From: Diphasiastrum complanatum
Lineage: Eukaryota > Streptophyta > Lycopodiopsida > Lycopodiales > Lycopodiaceae
Reading direction: 5' to 3'
DNA: 64,000 nucleotides
NCBI GenBank assembly: GCA_029204225.1
Contig: CM055103.1
Location: 43,968,604-44,032,603, forward strand
Shown here: piece after piece, positions 23,371-34,248 of the stretch
Position numbering within the stretch: position 1 is the first letter of the stretch
Layout of the letters: every line of letters begins with the position of its first letter
The notes under the pieces: model-generated
The model's database searches: none
Told to the model about the DNA's origin: nothing
Seen by the model: the letters and a program-made list of their open reading frames with translations, nothing else
Program-made: the position numbers and the translations under genes

Positions 23371-23990
23371 CAGCAAGCCCTGGTGCATCAACAACTAGAG
23401 CAACATCTGATGTAGAGGAATCAACAAGTGCAGCAAGAGCATGAGCCTGATCCGCAAGTGATGGTGTATGATAAAAGACATCAATAGGCTCCCATGTGGC
23501 CTCCTCAATAGGACGGCCATCCCACTGCACCAAAAACTGAATCTGCTGGTGGCGTCGACTATGGTATAGACGAACCTGTAATATAGCAGCAGGTAAAAAT
23601 GGAAATAACTCTGGAGCAGTAGGAAACTCAGCATCACAAGGAGCGTCATCCTCAATAGCAGCACATAATAAACTGACATGGAATACATCGCAGGCGCGTG
23701 TGGAAGCAGGAAGCTATAAGCGATATGTAACTGGACTAAGAACCTCCAAAATGCGATAAGGCCCATAATAACGTGGTGCAAGCTTCTCAGTAGAAGCATG
23801 GCCCTGGACAAAATGATGACTTGCAAACCGTAGACGTAGATAAACCATATCTCCAAGCTGAAACTCAACATGGCAACAGTGACGATCAACTGAGGTTTGA
23901 TAACGCTGCTGAACATGCTGTAAATGAGAACTGGCCCGGGTAATAAGCTCTCGAGCACCAAGGTATCCAAAAAAGCCCGAGAAGGTAGAA
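23371..23990 (-). pseudogene. Integrase C-terminal region and chromodomain
   Basis: In minus-strand reading it starts ARELITRASSHLQHVQQRYQ, continues with DMVYLRLRFASHHFVQG and STEKLAPRYYGPYRILE, and ends with the chromodomain-like EEATWEPIDVFYHTPSLADQ. The segment is co-linear with residues from about 205 onward of the integrase protein at 60472-61749. The zinc-binding and DDE catalytic parts are absent. One in-frame stop follows SPVTYRL (near 23714) and a frame change follows. Chromodomains of this type target integration to chromatin. Confidence 0.75.
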
Positions 23991-24789
23991 CAATCCATCA
24001 TAGGATACACCAAAAACGGATGGAGAATCGGATGACCCATCGGAACTGGCCGCAAGTGTAATCCCAAAGTACACACCAGGCGCACAAGTGAGGAATAGAA
24101 GAAATGCACTGGAACGAGGAACAGGATCCGCAACATCAGTAGCAAGCATCGAAGCAATATCCACGTGTAGCTGGGAATGAGTATCAAAGCACATATGAGC
24201 AACACTGAAGTATATGGCAGCAACATCCCCAAAAACTATCCAAGAGAGGAGAAGGAATTCTCTCAAGGTACCCTGATGGTCTCGGAACAGTAGAACAAAG
24301 TGGCAACTCAGCATCAGAGACCAAGCAATATGGAGCAACCTGAAATGACAGGGAACCTGAAGATCACCCAGACAAACAGTAGCTGGAACGGAGGCAATAA
24401 CCCAAGCCAACAGGATATGCCAAGCCTGACAATGAGCAACAATCCAAGGAACAGATAGAGAGCCACATGCATAATCATAGAGATATCCGCACCATAGGCG
24501 ATCAGTAATATGGAAAAACCAGCACCAATCAACAGGTCCAAATGAAAACCAAGCTATATGTAATAACCAGGAATGCCATATATCCATAGCTCAAAATGAA
24601 GCAGTAGTGTAAGCAATAGGTCCAAATGAAATACAAGCGATACGTAATAACCAGGAATGCCAAATATCAAGAGGTAAAAAGGAATCAGTTGCATGAACCC
24701 AGAAGTGTATACCATCGGCATGGACTTCAGCAAACCTATATGTAGAAACACCAGGAAACGGAAGGATGTCCGTGTACTCATCTAGAAAG
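23991..24789 (-). pseudogene. Cryptic region replacing RT/RNase H/integrase core
   Basis: The minus-strand frame 23886-24587 (233 codons) matches most of the first half of the cryptic ORF at 380-1924: LYDYACGSLSVPWIVAHCQA, WVIASVPATVCLGDLQ and HSQLHVDIASMLATDV all recur. It is shorter than the copy at 380-1924 and joins the integrase C-terminal region near 23990. No known domain is recognised. The sequence is conserved between copies at the protein-word level, but frame breaks occur (24591-25199 is in another frame). Confidence 0.5.
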
Positions 24790-25735
24790 ATCCCAGCATA
24801 TAAATACCCTAGATAAGTAATAGTGACCATCTGGCACATATCCTCGGATGAAAAATGTGTGACAGTAAGGGCCAAAGGCGCATGAATCATGTCAGGAACC
24901 GTAGAAATATCATGAGGCAGATCACAAACCTCAAGCAGAGATCCATGGAGTAAAGCGAAAGAAGATACAACCTGATCACCAATAGCGAGGGAACCATCAA
25001 ACGTGGACCCATGAAGAAAACCATAGAAATCAGCAGGAACATCGGCCATAACACACTCAAGAGATGGAGATATAGAGACCAATGGAGAAGATACTGCACC
25101 AACCACCACAGGAGGGCAATCTGAAGTATGCGCAAAAGCAATAGTAGAAATACCACCAAGGTATACGGCCTCAATATCAATGAAACTAGGAATGACCACT
25201 GAATACGATATCTATGAATCAAGGCATATAGGCGCAAGGCACACAACAACAACCTGTAAATCCGAAGCAGCATCAACCTGAGGAAGAGGAACCACGGATG
25301 GTGAAAGTGAAGCAGCAACTGATGTACTCTGAATGGAAAGAAGAGCTGCATCGTCAGCCTTTGGCAGGCTACGCATAAACTGCTTCCCGGTAACCAACTG
25401 GAAGTCTCCCTGAGAATCAATGCCAACAAGTGAGTGTGTAACTGCCTCAAGTACAAATGTCAATGTCTGCTGTGTCAAGTCCAGTGTAACGGCTCCAAGA
25501 GATGCAAACCAATCAGCACCAAGGATAAGATCATAACACTCCATAGGAATAATGTAAAGATCTGCCTGTCCAGAAAAATCTCCAATGCGGTATGGTAAAC
25601 GCTGAAACATCTGAGAACTAAGAAAAGAATGGGAACTGGCAACCTCAACTGTGAGAGGCTGTGAAGCAGGAATAGGTGAAGCACGTATCTGACGAGTGAT
25701 ATAACTGCTAATAAAAGAATGAGTGGACCCAACTA
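24790..25735 (-). repeat. Second copy of the protease region (direct duplication)
   Basis: This ~945-bp stretch repeats 26868-27800 with few differences. Examples are the protease word YRIGDFSGQADLYIIPMECY here against PMERY there, followed by ILGADWFASLGAVTLDLTQQ. It starts just downstream of the DTG catalytic motif and ends at the same AAATACCCTAGATAAGTAAT sequence as the other copy. One in-frame stop (about 25212) breaks its frame. Confidence 0.85.
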
Positions 25736-26867
25736 TTGTTCATGTGGCATGTACTATTCATTTGACTAGGTTTATAAGTTCAGCAACTCTCCCTTAAACC
25801 TATTAAATGAATAACTCCTAATGCTTTTCGATGCTTTTCAAATAAGCTCTTATCCAAGGGTTGGGTGAAGATGTTGGCTACCATGTCTTCACTTGGCACA
25901 TATTCCACTTCGATGATTTGTTTTTCCACCAAATCTTTAATGGGATGATATCTCATAGCTATGTGCTTAGTTCTTGGATGAAATATGGACTCCTTGCTTA
26001 GTAAGATAGCCAAAGTGTTATCCATGAGAATTAAGTAAGGATTTTCTTGAAAAGCTCCAAGCTGGTCCGAGATGTATTGCATCCATAGGATTTCATTGCA
26101 TGCCTTTGCCGCTGCCACATATTCCGACTCACAAGATGATTGAGCAACAATTGATTGCTTTTTGCATACCCATGAAATAGCAGCACCTGCAACTAGACAA
26201 ATACATCCAGAGATGCTCTTTGAATCATCCTTCCTGGACATCCAGCTTGCATCTGTATAGGTGATTACGTGTATGCTTTTGTCATGGGAAAAATGAAATC
26301 CATAGTTTATAGTATGCTTGAGATATTTCAAAACATGTTGTGCTAATTTTCAATGTTTCAAACCTGGATTAGAATTGGCTAAGGCTGAAAATTGGAAAAG
26401 CTATTTCAAGTCTAATCCATGTTGCTAAATATATAAGGGAATCAATAAGATGTTGATAGGGAATGAGGGGCATCTGCTTATTTTCCTCTTCAGTTGTAGG
26501 ACAATCATCCTTTGATAATATGGTTCCTGTAGGCATAGGAACCATTTTCGCTTTGCAATCCTGCATGTCAAACCTGTCAAAAAGCTTTGAAATATAGAGA
26601 GATTGATCTAGGAAATAATTAGAGTTTTCTTTTTCAATTTGCACACCAAGGTAAACTTTGGCTTCTCCCATATTTGCAATTTCGAATATAGAGGATATTT
26701 GCTTCTTTACTATCTCCATGTCTTTTATGGACTTAGTAGATACATTGTCAATGTATCATCAACATTCACATTAATGTCATGTGCATGCTTCGCTCTCTCT
26801 TTCATTCTGTCTGACTCTCTTACTGTTTTGTCTGATTGCCTCTTCGCTTTCCCAACTCAAACGATTC
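25736..26867 (-). pseudogene. Ty1/copia RT C-terminus and RNase H fragment inside the Ty3-like element
   Basis: Two minus-strand frames (26369-26719 and 25780-26331) read as the copia RT end (IANMGEAKVYLGVQIEKENS, QSLYISKLFDRFDMQDCKAK) and copia RNase H (VITYTDASWMSRKDDSKSIS, SCESEYVAAAKACNEILWMQ, SEDMVANIFTQPLDK). A frameshift separates them near 26340. No copia LTR, gag or integrase is present, and its ends coincide with the two copies of the protease region. It was most likely captured by template switching. Confidence 0.88.
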
Positions 26868-27900
26868 TTGTGCATATAAATACCCTAGATAAGTAATAGT
26901 GACCATCTGGCAAATATCCTCGGATGAAAAATGTGTAACAGTAAGGGCCAAAGGCGCATGAATCATGTCAGGAACCGTAGAAATATCATGAGGCAGATCA
27001 CAAACCTCAAGCAGAGATCCATGGAGTAAAGCGAAAGAAGATACAACCTGATCACCAATAGCGAGGGAACCATCAAACGTAGACCCATGAAGAACACCAT
27101 AGAAATCAGCAGGAACATCGGCCATAACAGACTCAAGAGATGGAGATATAGAGACCAATGGAGAAGATACTGCACCAACCACCGAACCAGGAGGGCAATC
27201 TGAAGTATGCGCAAAAGCAATAGTAGAAATACCACCAAGGTATACGGTCTCAATATCAATGAAACCAGGAATGACCACTGAATACGATATCTGTGAATCA
27301 AGGCATATAGGTGCAAGGCACACAGCAACAACCTGTAAATCCGAAGCAGCATCAACCTGAGGAAGAGGACCCACGGATGGTGAAAGTGAAGCAGCAACTG
27401 ATGTACTCTGAATGGAAAGAAGAGCTGTATCGTCAGCCTTTGGCAGGCTACGCATAAACTGCTTCCCGGTAACCAACTGGAAGTCTCCGTGAGAATCAAT
27501 GCCAACAAGTGAGTGTGTAATTGCATCAAGTACAAATGTCAATGTCTGCTGTGTCAAGTCCAGTGTAACGGCTCCAAGAGATGCAAACCAATCAGCACCA
27601 AGGATAAGATCATAACGCTCCATAGGAATAATGTAAAGATCTGCCTGTCCAGAAAAATCTCCAATGCGGTATGGTAAACGCTGAAACATCTGAGAACTAG
27701 GAAAAGAATGGGAACTGGCAACCTCAACTGTGAGAGGCTGTGAAGCAGGAACAGGTGAAGCAGTATCCGACTAGTGATATAACGGCTAATAAAAGAATGA
27801 GTGCTACCAGTATCAACTAAAGCAGTATACTCACGACCTGTAATACGTACACGTAACCGAATGGAGCGAGGACCAGGACGCCCTGTCCAAGTAGCATAGG
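26868..27900 (-). CDS. Ty3 aspartic protease and downstream region
   Basis: Retropepsin cleaves the gag-pol polyprotein. Upstream of 27800 the frame reads the conserved active site ALVDTGSTHSF and the lead-in CHAQLAYATW. From 27689 comes FQRLPYRIGDFSGQADLYII, then ILGADWFASLGAVTLDL and GKQFMRSLPKADDTALLSIQ, closely matching the autonomous protease (about 63420-63850). Where that element enters its RT, this one continues into unrecognised sequence until the copia junction at 26867. The catalytic DTG is intact, but frames change near 27770. Confidence 0.75.
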
Positions 27901-27999
27901 CAAGCTGAGCATGGCAAGTAGCAGGAAGTAAATTAGTGGAAGGCTCAGAGGATAGGTCAGGCTCATCAAAAATATGAATGTAGATATCGGAATCATCTG

Positions 28000-29098
28000 G
28001 AGTAGTGCCCTCATGGTAAAAAACAGCAGTAATAGTAGGGAGAGGCTGACGGCAATCACGGGCAAAATGGTCAGGACTCTTACAACGAAAGCAAAGACGC
28101 TGCTGCTGAAGGTCAGCGAACTCTGCAGACGTGTAACGTCGGACAAAAGCAAGTCGAGGTGTCGGAGGACGAGGAGACGAAGGGACAATGGAGAGAGCTG
28201 GAACTGAAGGGGCAGGTGTAGGGGTGGATGCAGCGGGAAAAGATGAAGCAAAAGGATGGGGTCAGGAGAAGCGGGAAGGAAGAGTGTCAGAGTACTTATG
28301 CTGTAAAGTACTGGCGAGAGACATCGCCTCAACAAATGTGGGAGGACGGAAGGTCATAACGTAAAGCACCACGAAGCCCAGCAATGTAACGAGAAATAAG
28401 CTCAGTGGGCTGTAGATCTATGAAAAGATAAGAAAGCTCCATAAACTGATCTGTATAAGAAGCAAGATCACTGGTCTGAGTGAGACTACGGAATGGATCA
28501 CGTTGGCGGTCGAGCCACTGAGGGTCAATCATAGCATGACGGAGGTCACGGCGAAAAGTATGCCATAAATGGAGCCCTTCCCGATCAGGATCAGCTCTAT
28601 AAACTCGCCACCATGTGGCGGCGCGTCCATCTAAATGTAAAGCAGCCAACTGGATCTTCTGAGGATCAGTCTTAGGGTAGATCTGAAAATATGTGTCAAG
28701 CTTAGCAAACCAATTCTCTAATAAGTTCCCGTCAGAGGAACCGGAATAGGTAGCAAGCTGTACCCTATCACAAAAGTCTCGAGCAAAGTGTGGCTCAGGA
28801 AGTGGGGGACGTGAAAAGAAACAGGAGATGGGTTAGGTGGAATGATCGGTCCACCACCAGGCTGACTAGCAGAGGAAGATGGAAATCCAAATGGAGGGGG
28901 AGTCCTAAATGACGGAAAAACAGGAGCTTTACCAGGACCATGAGGCTGTAAAGAATCAATCTGTCACTGCATAGTAGCAAAGCCGATCATAACGGTATCG
29001 AAGCGAAGAACGAGGCCAGAAAGGGTCTCATCCATGCGACGAAACTGATCGGATAAGGTTTCCTGAGTAGTCTCACTCGGGGTAGGTGAATGTGCCAT
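28000..29098 (-). pseudogene. Ty3-like gag (capsid and zinc knuckle), broken
   Basis: Gag forms the virus-like particle that packages element RNA. The likely start is MAHSPTPSETTQETLSDQF at 29098. A TGA near 28964 and further shifts break the frame. The capsid core is visible in 28329-28649: LDGRAATWWRVYRAD, RRDLRHAMIDPQWLDR and YTDQFMELSYLFIDLQPTEL. The zinc knuckle CFRCKSPDHFARDC (CX2CX4HX4C) is encoded at about 28060-28100. Confidence 0.78.
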
Positions 29099-29459
29099 AA
29101 TGATAGTGGAAGGAATAGACGAAAACTTGAGAGAGTAGACTCTTGTTGTCACCCCAAATTAGTCTATTAAAACCACTATTATCACAACTAAGAAAGGACA
29201 GCAATCATCAAATGAAAAAAAGTGAAAATGAAGGCTGTGAAAATGCGCTGGACAGCCAGGAGGCAAGTGACAAATTGGAATATCAAACGGAGTCGGAATT
29301 TCGTGAAATTTGGTTGAGGATGGGCGATGGACTCCTCCAAACTGTGCTGAATGTTGCTGATGCAAAGAGACGAAAGCCCTCAGCAAAGAGAGAAAAATCA
29401 GCAAGGAAAATGGGCACCCAAGCAGAAAATCAGATCTGAAATTCAGCAATCAGGAAAGT

Positions 29460-29471
29460 GCTCTGATACCA
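29460..29471 (-). promoter_or_regulatory. Primer-binding site
   Basis: On the minus strand the sequence TGGTATCAGAGC lies directly after the 5' LTR. It matches the 3' end of initiator-methionine tRNA and is identical to the TRIM primer site. Confidence 0.92.
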
Positions 29472-29914
29472 GGTTACGAATAAAGCCACAGCTGATCTAA
29501 AGCTAAGCTATGAAAGCATCACATAAGCAAGACTTAAGCTATGAAAGGAGCACATAAGCAAGACTTAACCCTAGAAAGCAGGAAAGAGAGAGATTAAGGA
29601 GACTAAAGAGAGAGATCAATATCATCAGCTGAATAACAAATGACACAGTTTCCCTACTTATAGCCAAGAGGAAGCCCTAAAAGGAAGCTTCCGGTGGCTA
29701 GGGCCCAACTGGGAGGGAAAATAGTGCGCCCTCCAAGAAGGCCCCCACTCTCCAGTAATATGTCCAAATGGCCTAATAATGAATAATAAGGCCAAAGGCC
29801 AACCATATAGTCTAAGTGTCACTAATGAATAAAAAAGGGCCCAAGGCCTGCTTATGCATAAAGTAAAGTAAATGTAAATGGACGCGGTGAATCTAATGAG
29901 CCGAGTCCATAACT
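29472..29914 (-). repeat. 5' LTR of chimeric Ty3-like element
   Basis: A 443-bp LTR nearly identical to 22873-23315. It borders the CAGAT target duplication at 29915-29919 and carries the same 31-bp tandem units and shared LTR block. Confidence 0.9.
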
Positions 29915-30244
29915 CAGATGTAGTTGGCACTCGCCTCCATCGGGGCCCACTGTACGTTCCACTCAGCGAACACTTCACACTTACTTTCGCTGATATGTAC
30001 TTATTCTCCACCTAGCCCGGGTTGTGGGCATTGGTACTTTTTCTGTAGATCTTCTGTTATACCTGGCCCGGGTTGTGTGCTTATTTCACTTCTGCTTTGT
30101 TCTACTTTCATTCGTAGCTAGTTTATAGCATTTTACGACCACGTCCTCCTAGGGATGATGCTCCCACTGTTGCTTGTACATATTTTCTTTTTGGTCTTAT
30201 GCACCCACGGGTGCCCAAAAGACGTTAATAAAGCTTTCTTTCTT

Positions 30245-30306
<62 letters not shown>
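29915..30306 (+). mobile_element. LINE E, 3' portion with hairpin and (TC)n tail
   Basis: This is the continuation of LINE E after the LTR insertion. It begins with the second CAGAT and the ORF2 stop, then a 3' UTR of ~280 bp with two copies of the word CCCGGGTTGTG (near 30018 and 30067). The hairpin GCACCC-AC-GGGTGC (30201-30214), AAAAGACGTTAATAAAGC and (TC)n (30248-30306) follow. Confidence 0.85.
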
Positions 30307-30308
<2 letters not shown>

Positions 30309-30309
30309 C

Positions 30310-30480
30310 AAAAAGGACAATACCACCCTTATTATTCATTTCAAGTCAGAAGAAGAGAGAATTCAAGTATTGAGACTTAAACCTAAATTGAAGGACACAC
30401 AGATTTTCTTGGATGATGATCTTTCTTATATCCAAGTGGAAGAGCGCAAACAAGTTTTTCAGGAGGCTAAGGCATCTAGT
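30310..30480 (+). pseudogene. LINE F ORF1 C-terminal fragment
   Basis: The frame reads KKDNTTLIIHFKSEEERIQV, LRLKPKLKDTQIFLDDDLSY and IQVEERKQVFQEAK, which is the second half of the ORF1 RNA-binding domain and the C-terminal domain. The coiled coil is missing, consistent with 5' truncation at the (TC)n tract. Confidence 0.75.
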
Positions 30481-30539
30481 TGTTTGCCATTTATTGCATG
30501 GCCCACATGTTTCCAATGCCTATTGGGTTGGGGCACTTA

Positions 30540-31160
30540 GGTGTAGGAGCAGTCTGGGACCCCGTTCACATCACCTTCATCTTGGGTTATGAAACCGTAA
30601 CGACATCCATTCTTCGACAACGGCATGTGATTTATCATACTTCATTTCATAGGGGGATATTGGGGTCACCATCTCTCATACATTTTTATTTGTTTTCACC
30701 ATTTCCTGTAACATTATCTAATCATTCCTTTCTTTCGATCCACTTGGGCTCCATGTTATGTCCTTCTTCATCCCATCCCTCTCCAATGGAACATGCTCCC
30801 AAATACAAGTTTAGTCGTGCATGCAAACATCTTCATTAGACAGCTCTCCCTTTCATACTCTGAAGTTTTCCATATAATAGCCCCCTCCACTCCCAAGCAT
30901 CGTTTCTCACTACAACTCTTCATACCACTACTTCCATGGCTTCCCCATCTAAACATCATTAAAAAACTCCTCTCTCTCGCCCATACATCATCATTTGGTA
31001 TGATGATATTTGTAAATAACTCCATCTACAAGTCGCTTATGCACAATCATCTTCGTAATATCAAATGCCTCTATGGTTATATTGGTTGTTAAAAAAAGCG
31101 TGCATATGAGACCTCGGAAGGGAAGCGCCTTGTCGATCTCCCTGTTCTCACCCCCACCAT
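30540..31160 (+). pseudogene. LINE F endonuclease remnant
   Basis: Only the last third of the endonuclease can be traced: GSPSLIHFYLFSPFPVTLSN and HSFLSIHLGS (30650-30750), equivalent to DYLMGSPSL...TLSDHSHLS in LINE G. The WNCNG, ETHES and GDFNAR boxes are deleted. Confidence 0.6.
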
Positions 31161-31399
31161 TGTCTCGTGCACCCAAATACTTTTTTGACTACTCACTCGC
31201 ACCTACCTATCAGCATTCGCTTACCCTGCTGCTCCACATTTTCCCACATCATAGCTCGCTTGAAGCGCAAGCTTCCTTCCTTACCACAAAACTCCATATG
31301 GCTGCCACTGCTTCCTTCCCTTATAAACCCCATCATAACAAACACAAACAAAACACCAAGCCTAGATCGGTGCGCCCACCTTGGTAAGACGATGATTGT

Positions 31400-32630
31400 C
31401 GTTCCCACCACACCTTGTCACACATGCTCACATACACACACCTCATCTCTTGCAATCCACACGTCGTCTCTTTACCCGCTTACTTTGTCGTGGGCATATG
31501 ATAGTTTGGAAGAGCGACGACTTATTGGTCTTCTCTATAGTTCTTCCACAGGCGCATTCTGGCGTGAGTTCATTCCCCGTGCTCCACCTCCGCTCCTTGA
31601 TGATTTGTGCATTTGGATTGATTTTGCCACTGCCTTATATACCATTGATACTGACACACCTATTTCCATCTGCCCTAGACCTTCTGAGTTTACCTTCTTC
31701 ACTATTGATATGGTCCACAACGCCATCAAGAAATTGAATACCAGTAAAGCCAGGGATATTGATGACCTTGAATCTGAGCTTTTAATCCATGCTGCTGATT
31801 TACTATCACCTCTCCTAGCCACTCTACTCAATCAAGCCGTTGTCTCCGGTTTTCCTTCTTCTTCGTGCATCATCCACCCCATACACAAAAATAGTGATCC
31901 CATGAATCCTAGTAACTATTGGACTCTTATGATTGGGCACATTACCACGAAGTTGTATGGCATTATTCTTCAATCAGCTGTGAGTACTGAGGCAGAGACT
32001 AGGAGATTGCATGCTATGGGCCAAGCTAGATTTAGAGCCCATTATTCTACTACTGATCATATCTTTACTCTCAGAGCCATTATCGAGGAAGCTTGGCACC
32101 GGCGAGAGCGAGTTTATTATTGCTTCGTGGACTTCAGGAAAGCCTTTGACTCTATCCCACACTCCTTACTCATTCAGCAGATACAAGACCTTGGTTTCTC
32201 TGATGACACAATCTTAGCAGGAATGGCACTTTATGAGAGAGTATTGGGATGTTTTCGGAGTGACAGAGGCATCTCAGAGCAGATCAGAAGCATTATTGGG
32301 GTGAAGCAGGGATGTTCCCTCTCTCCCACACTTTTTGGATTATATATTGATGAGTTGGAGAGGGTTATTGAGCATTGTGGCAGATCTGGTTGCAGACTCG
32401 GAGACATCTTGATCGCTATTCTTCTTTATGTAGATGATGTGGTTCTACTTTCACCTACTAGAGAGGGGTTACAAAGACAGATTGATTGTCTTCATGGTTT
32501 CTCTTCCAGATGGGGCCTAGGGGTGAATGTTGCGAAGACCAAGGTGATGGCCTTCAACACTTCCAGGAGCTTTATGTGCTCCTGCCTGACAGTCAGCCAC
32601 TGGAGATTGTTCCATCCTACACTTACTTAG
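31400..32630 (+). pseudogene. LINE F reverse transcriptase
   Basis: This is the longest open LINE RT frame in the window (frame open 31167-32630). In order: WREFIPRAPPPLLDDL; PSEFTFFTIDMVHNAIKKLN; NYWTLMIGHITTKLYGIILQ; AHYSTTDHIFTLRAIIEEA; VDFRKAFDSIPHSLLIQQIQ; GVKQGCSLSPTLFGLY; and the catalytic box LLYVDDVVLL (YVDD, against YADD in G and J). The fingers and palm look complete. The frame ends at a shift near 32590, after which the C-terminal part lies in another frame. ORF2 as a whole is dead because the endonuclease is gone. Confidence 0.82.
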
Positions 32631-33579
32631 CCACACTTTTTACTGGTCCTATATTTAGTATGAGACAGGCAGCTTCTAGTAGGCTTGGGAAAGGCCATGC
32701 CTCCCTTACCCAGATGGAGAGATTTTGCTCTGTAAGTCTATTCGAGATGCCACGAGTAAATGTCGGCTTTTTGACACCATTGTTTCTCCTATAGCCCTAT
32801 ATGCATTAGTTGTATGGTGCACTGGTCTTACTTCATCTGACTAGGCCAGTATCTCACGATTACAGATCACTATGCTCTGACGCATGATTCGGGCTAAGCC
32901 TTCAGTTCCACACCAGATCATACTTTCTGAGTTTGCAGTCCCGCCTATGTACTACCTTGATGCCCTACTCCAGGTCATCACATATATACAGCACGTCAGT
33001 GCATTCCAGTCTTCTGAGTAGAGATATACTCAGGCTACTCTCATTTCATCCCAGAGCCTTCACAGTCAGGGCTACCATTTGGCTTGGTTCTCTCAGGCCT
33101 TCAAACTTCTTGGCACACTCGGTATCTCTATCACTGCACTTTCTTCTGGTACCCATGATTACATCCGACGATTCATCTATAGAGCTTATCTTGATTGAGC
33201 CTGGCATGGTCAGTTGGGTGCCAAGCTTGACTTTTATCGGCTTCATTTTTTGGAGACTGATGTATTAGGGTCCCCACTTCTACCACACTATCTACGCTCT
33301 AGGTTATCACATGGTCTCAGATTCATATTGGGTCAGCTCCGTGTCTCTTCACACCAGCTTGAGATTGAGATTGGTCGGTTTCAGGATACCCCACGAGAGA
33401 ATAGGATCTGCCAGCTATGTTCCCTTGATGTGGTGGAGACTAAGGAGCATTTTATCTTCATTTGCCCAGTTTATTATGAGATCCGTGGCAGATACTATTG
33501 CTTGTTCAGGGATACACCACTTACTTTGCGCTCTCTTGTTACCTATGAGGATCTACGTTGTGTTGCACTTATGATCTGA
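32560..33579 (+). pseudogene. LINE F ORF2 C-terminal region with CCHC finger
   Basis: Segments in two frames include SQPLEIVPSYTYLATLFTGP (about 32590), then several stops, a DTHDYIRRF-like stretch and, from 33214, RLSHGLRFILGQLRVSSHQL and the finger CQLCSLDVVETKEHFIFICP (C-X2-C-X8-H-X4-C), then YYEIRGRYYCLFRDTP. Such fingers at the C-terminus of LINE ORF2 proteins bind nucleic acid. Confidence 0.75.
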
Positions 33580-34121
33580 AAGATGCTTCTCTTACGACGA
33601 GATCTCCAGCCTCTGCGTCAGACTACTCCAGACACAGCTTTAGATTACCTCCTTTTTCTCCAGACGACGCTCACGACCAGCCCCAGACTCAGACGATGTT
33701 GTCGATGATGAGGACACGACTTCCCACAGAGATTAGAGACAATGCACCTCCCAACATTACCCCGCAGTCAGACCTATTCGTCCTACCACGAGGAGACGTC
33801 CTTCCTACATTCGATGACGGCAGCGGATCTCAGTTTCACTCCCCACTGCGGCCTGTATTTCTTCAGTAGTAGCAGCATCAGTAGCAGCAGTATCATTATC
33901 ACCTCTAGGACATGATCTGCAGCTTGCTCCCATTATACATAACTATTTCTTGCTTTATACCTTTTTGGTTTAGTTAACACTGGTAATTGTCTTTAGATCT
34001 TTTTTATATGCTTTTCTTTCAGTCTCAGAGACATTTTTCATATGCTCCCTTGTGGTTCACATACTTGATATGTACTTATTTGTCTTATATGCCATTTGGC
34101 ATGGAAAAGACATTAATAAAG

Positions 34122-34166
<45 letters not shown>

Positions 34167-34248
34167 GCAATGGCTCTCCAACGCCCTCTCTCCCTGTCCA
34201 GCGAACTAGCTACTTCTCCTCCATCGCCCTAGCTCCCTCTCCCTTTCC

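Larger units (their letters stand above)
22873..29914 (-). mobile_element. Complete non-autonomous Ty3-like LTR retrotransposon, chimeric
   Basis: This 7,042-bp element on the minus strand has 443-bp LTRs (22873-23315 and 29472-29914), a CAGAT target duplication (22868-22872 and 29915-29919) and a primer site TGGTATCAGAGC (29460-29471). The order from its 5' end is: gag with zinc knuckle, protease, a Ty1/copia fragment (26867-25736), a second copy of the protease region (25735-24790), a cryptic region (24790-23990), then the integrase C-terminal part plus chromodomain. It has no Ty3 RT, RNase H or integrase catalytic core. The LTRs differ at about 8-9 positions by eye (~2%), so insertion was fairly recent. 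Confidence 0.9.
30307..34165 (+). mobile_element. LINE F: RT-containing copy with ORF1 and endonuclease truncated
   Basis: LINE F starts at the tail of LINE E within the C-terminal part of ORF1, so it is 5'-truncated. It lacks most of the endonuclease, has a long open RT frame (31167-32630) and a shifted C-terminal region with finger (to about 33579). It ends with a 3' UTR, hairpin ATGCC-ATTT-GGCAT (34089-34102), AAAAGACATTAATAAAGC and (TC)n (34122-34165). Confidence 0.82.
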
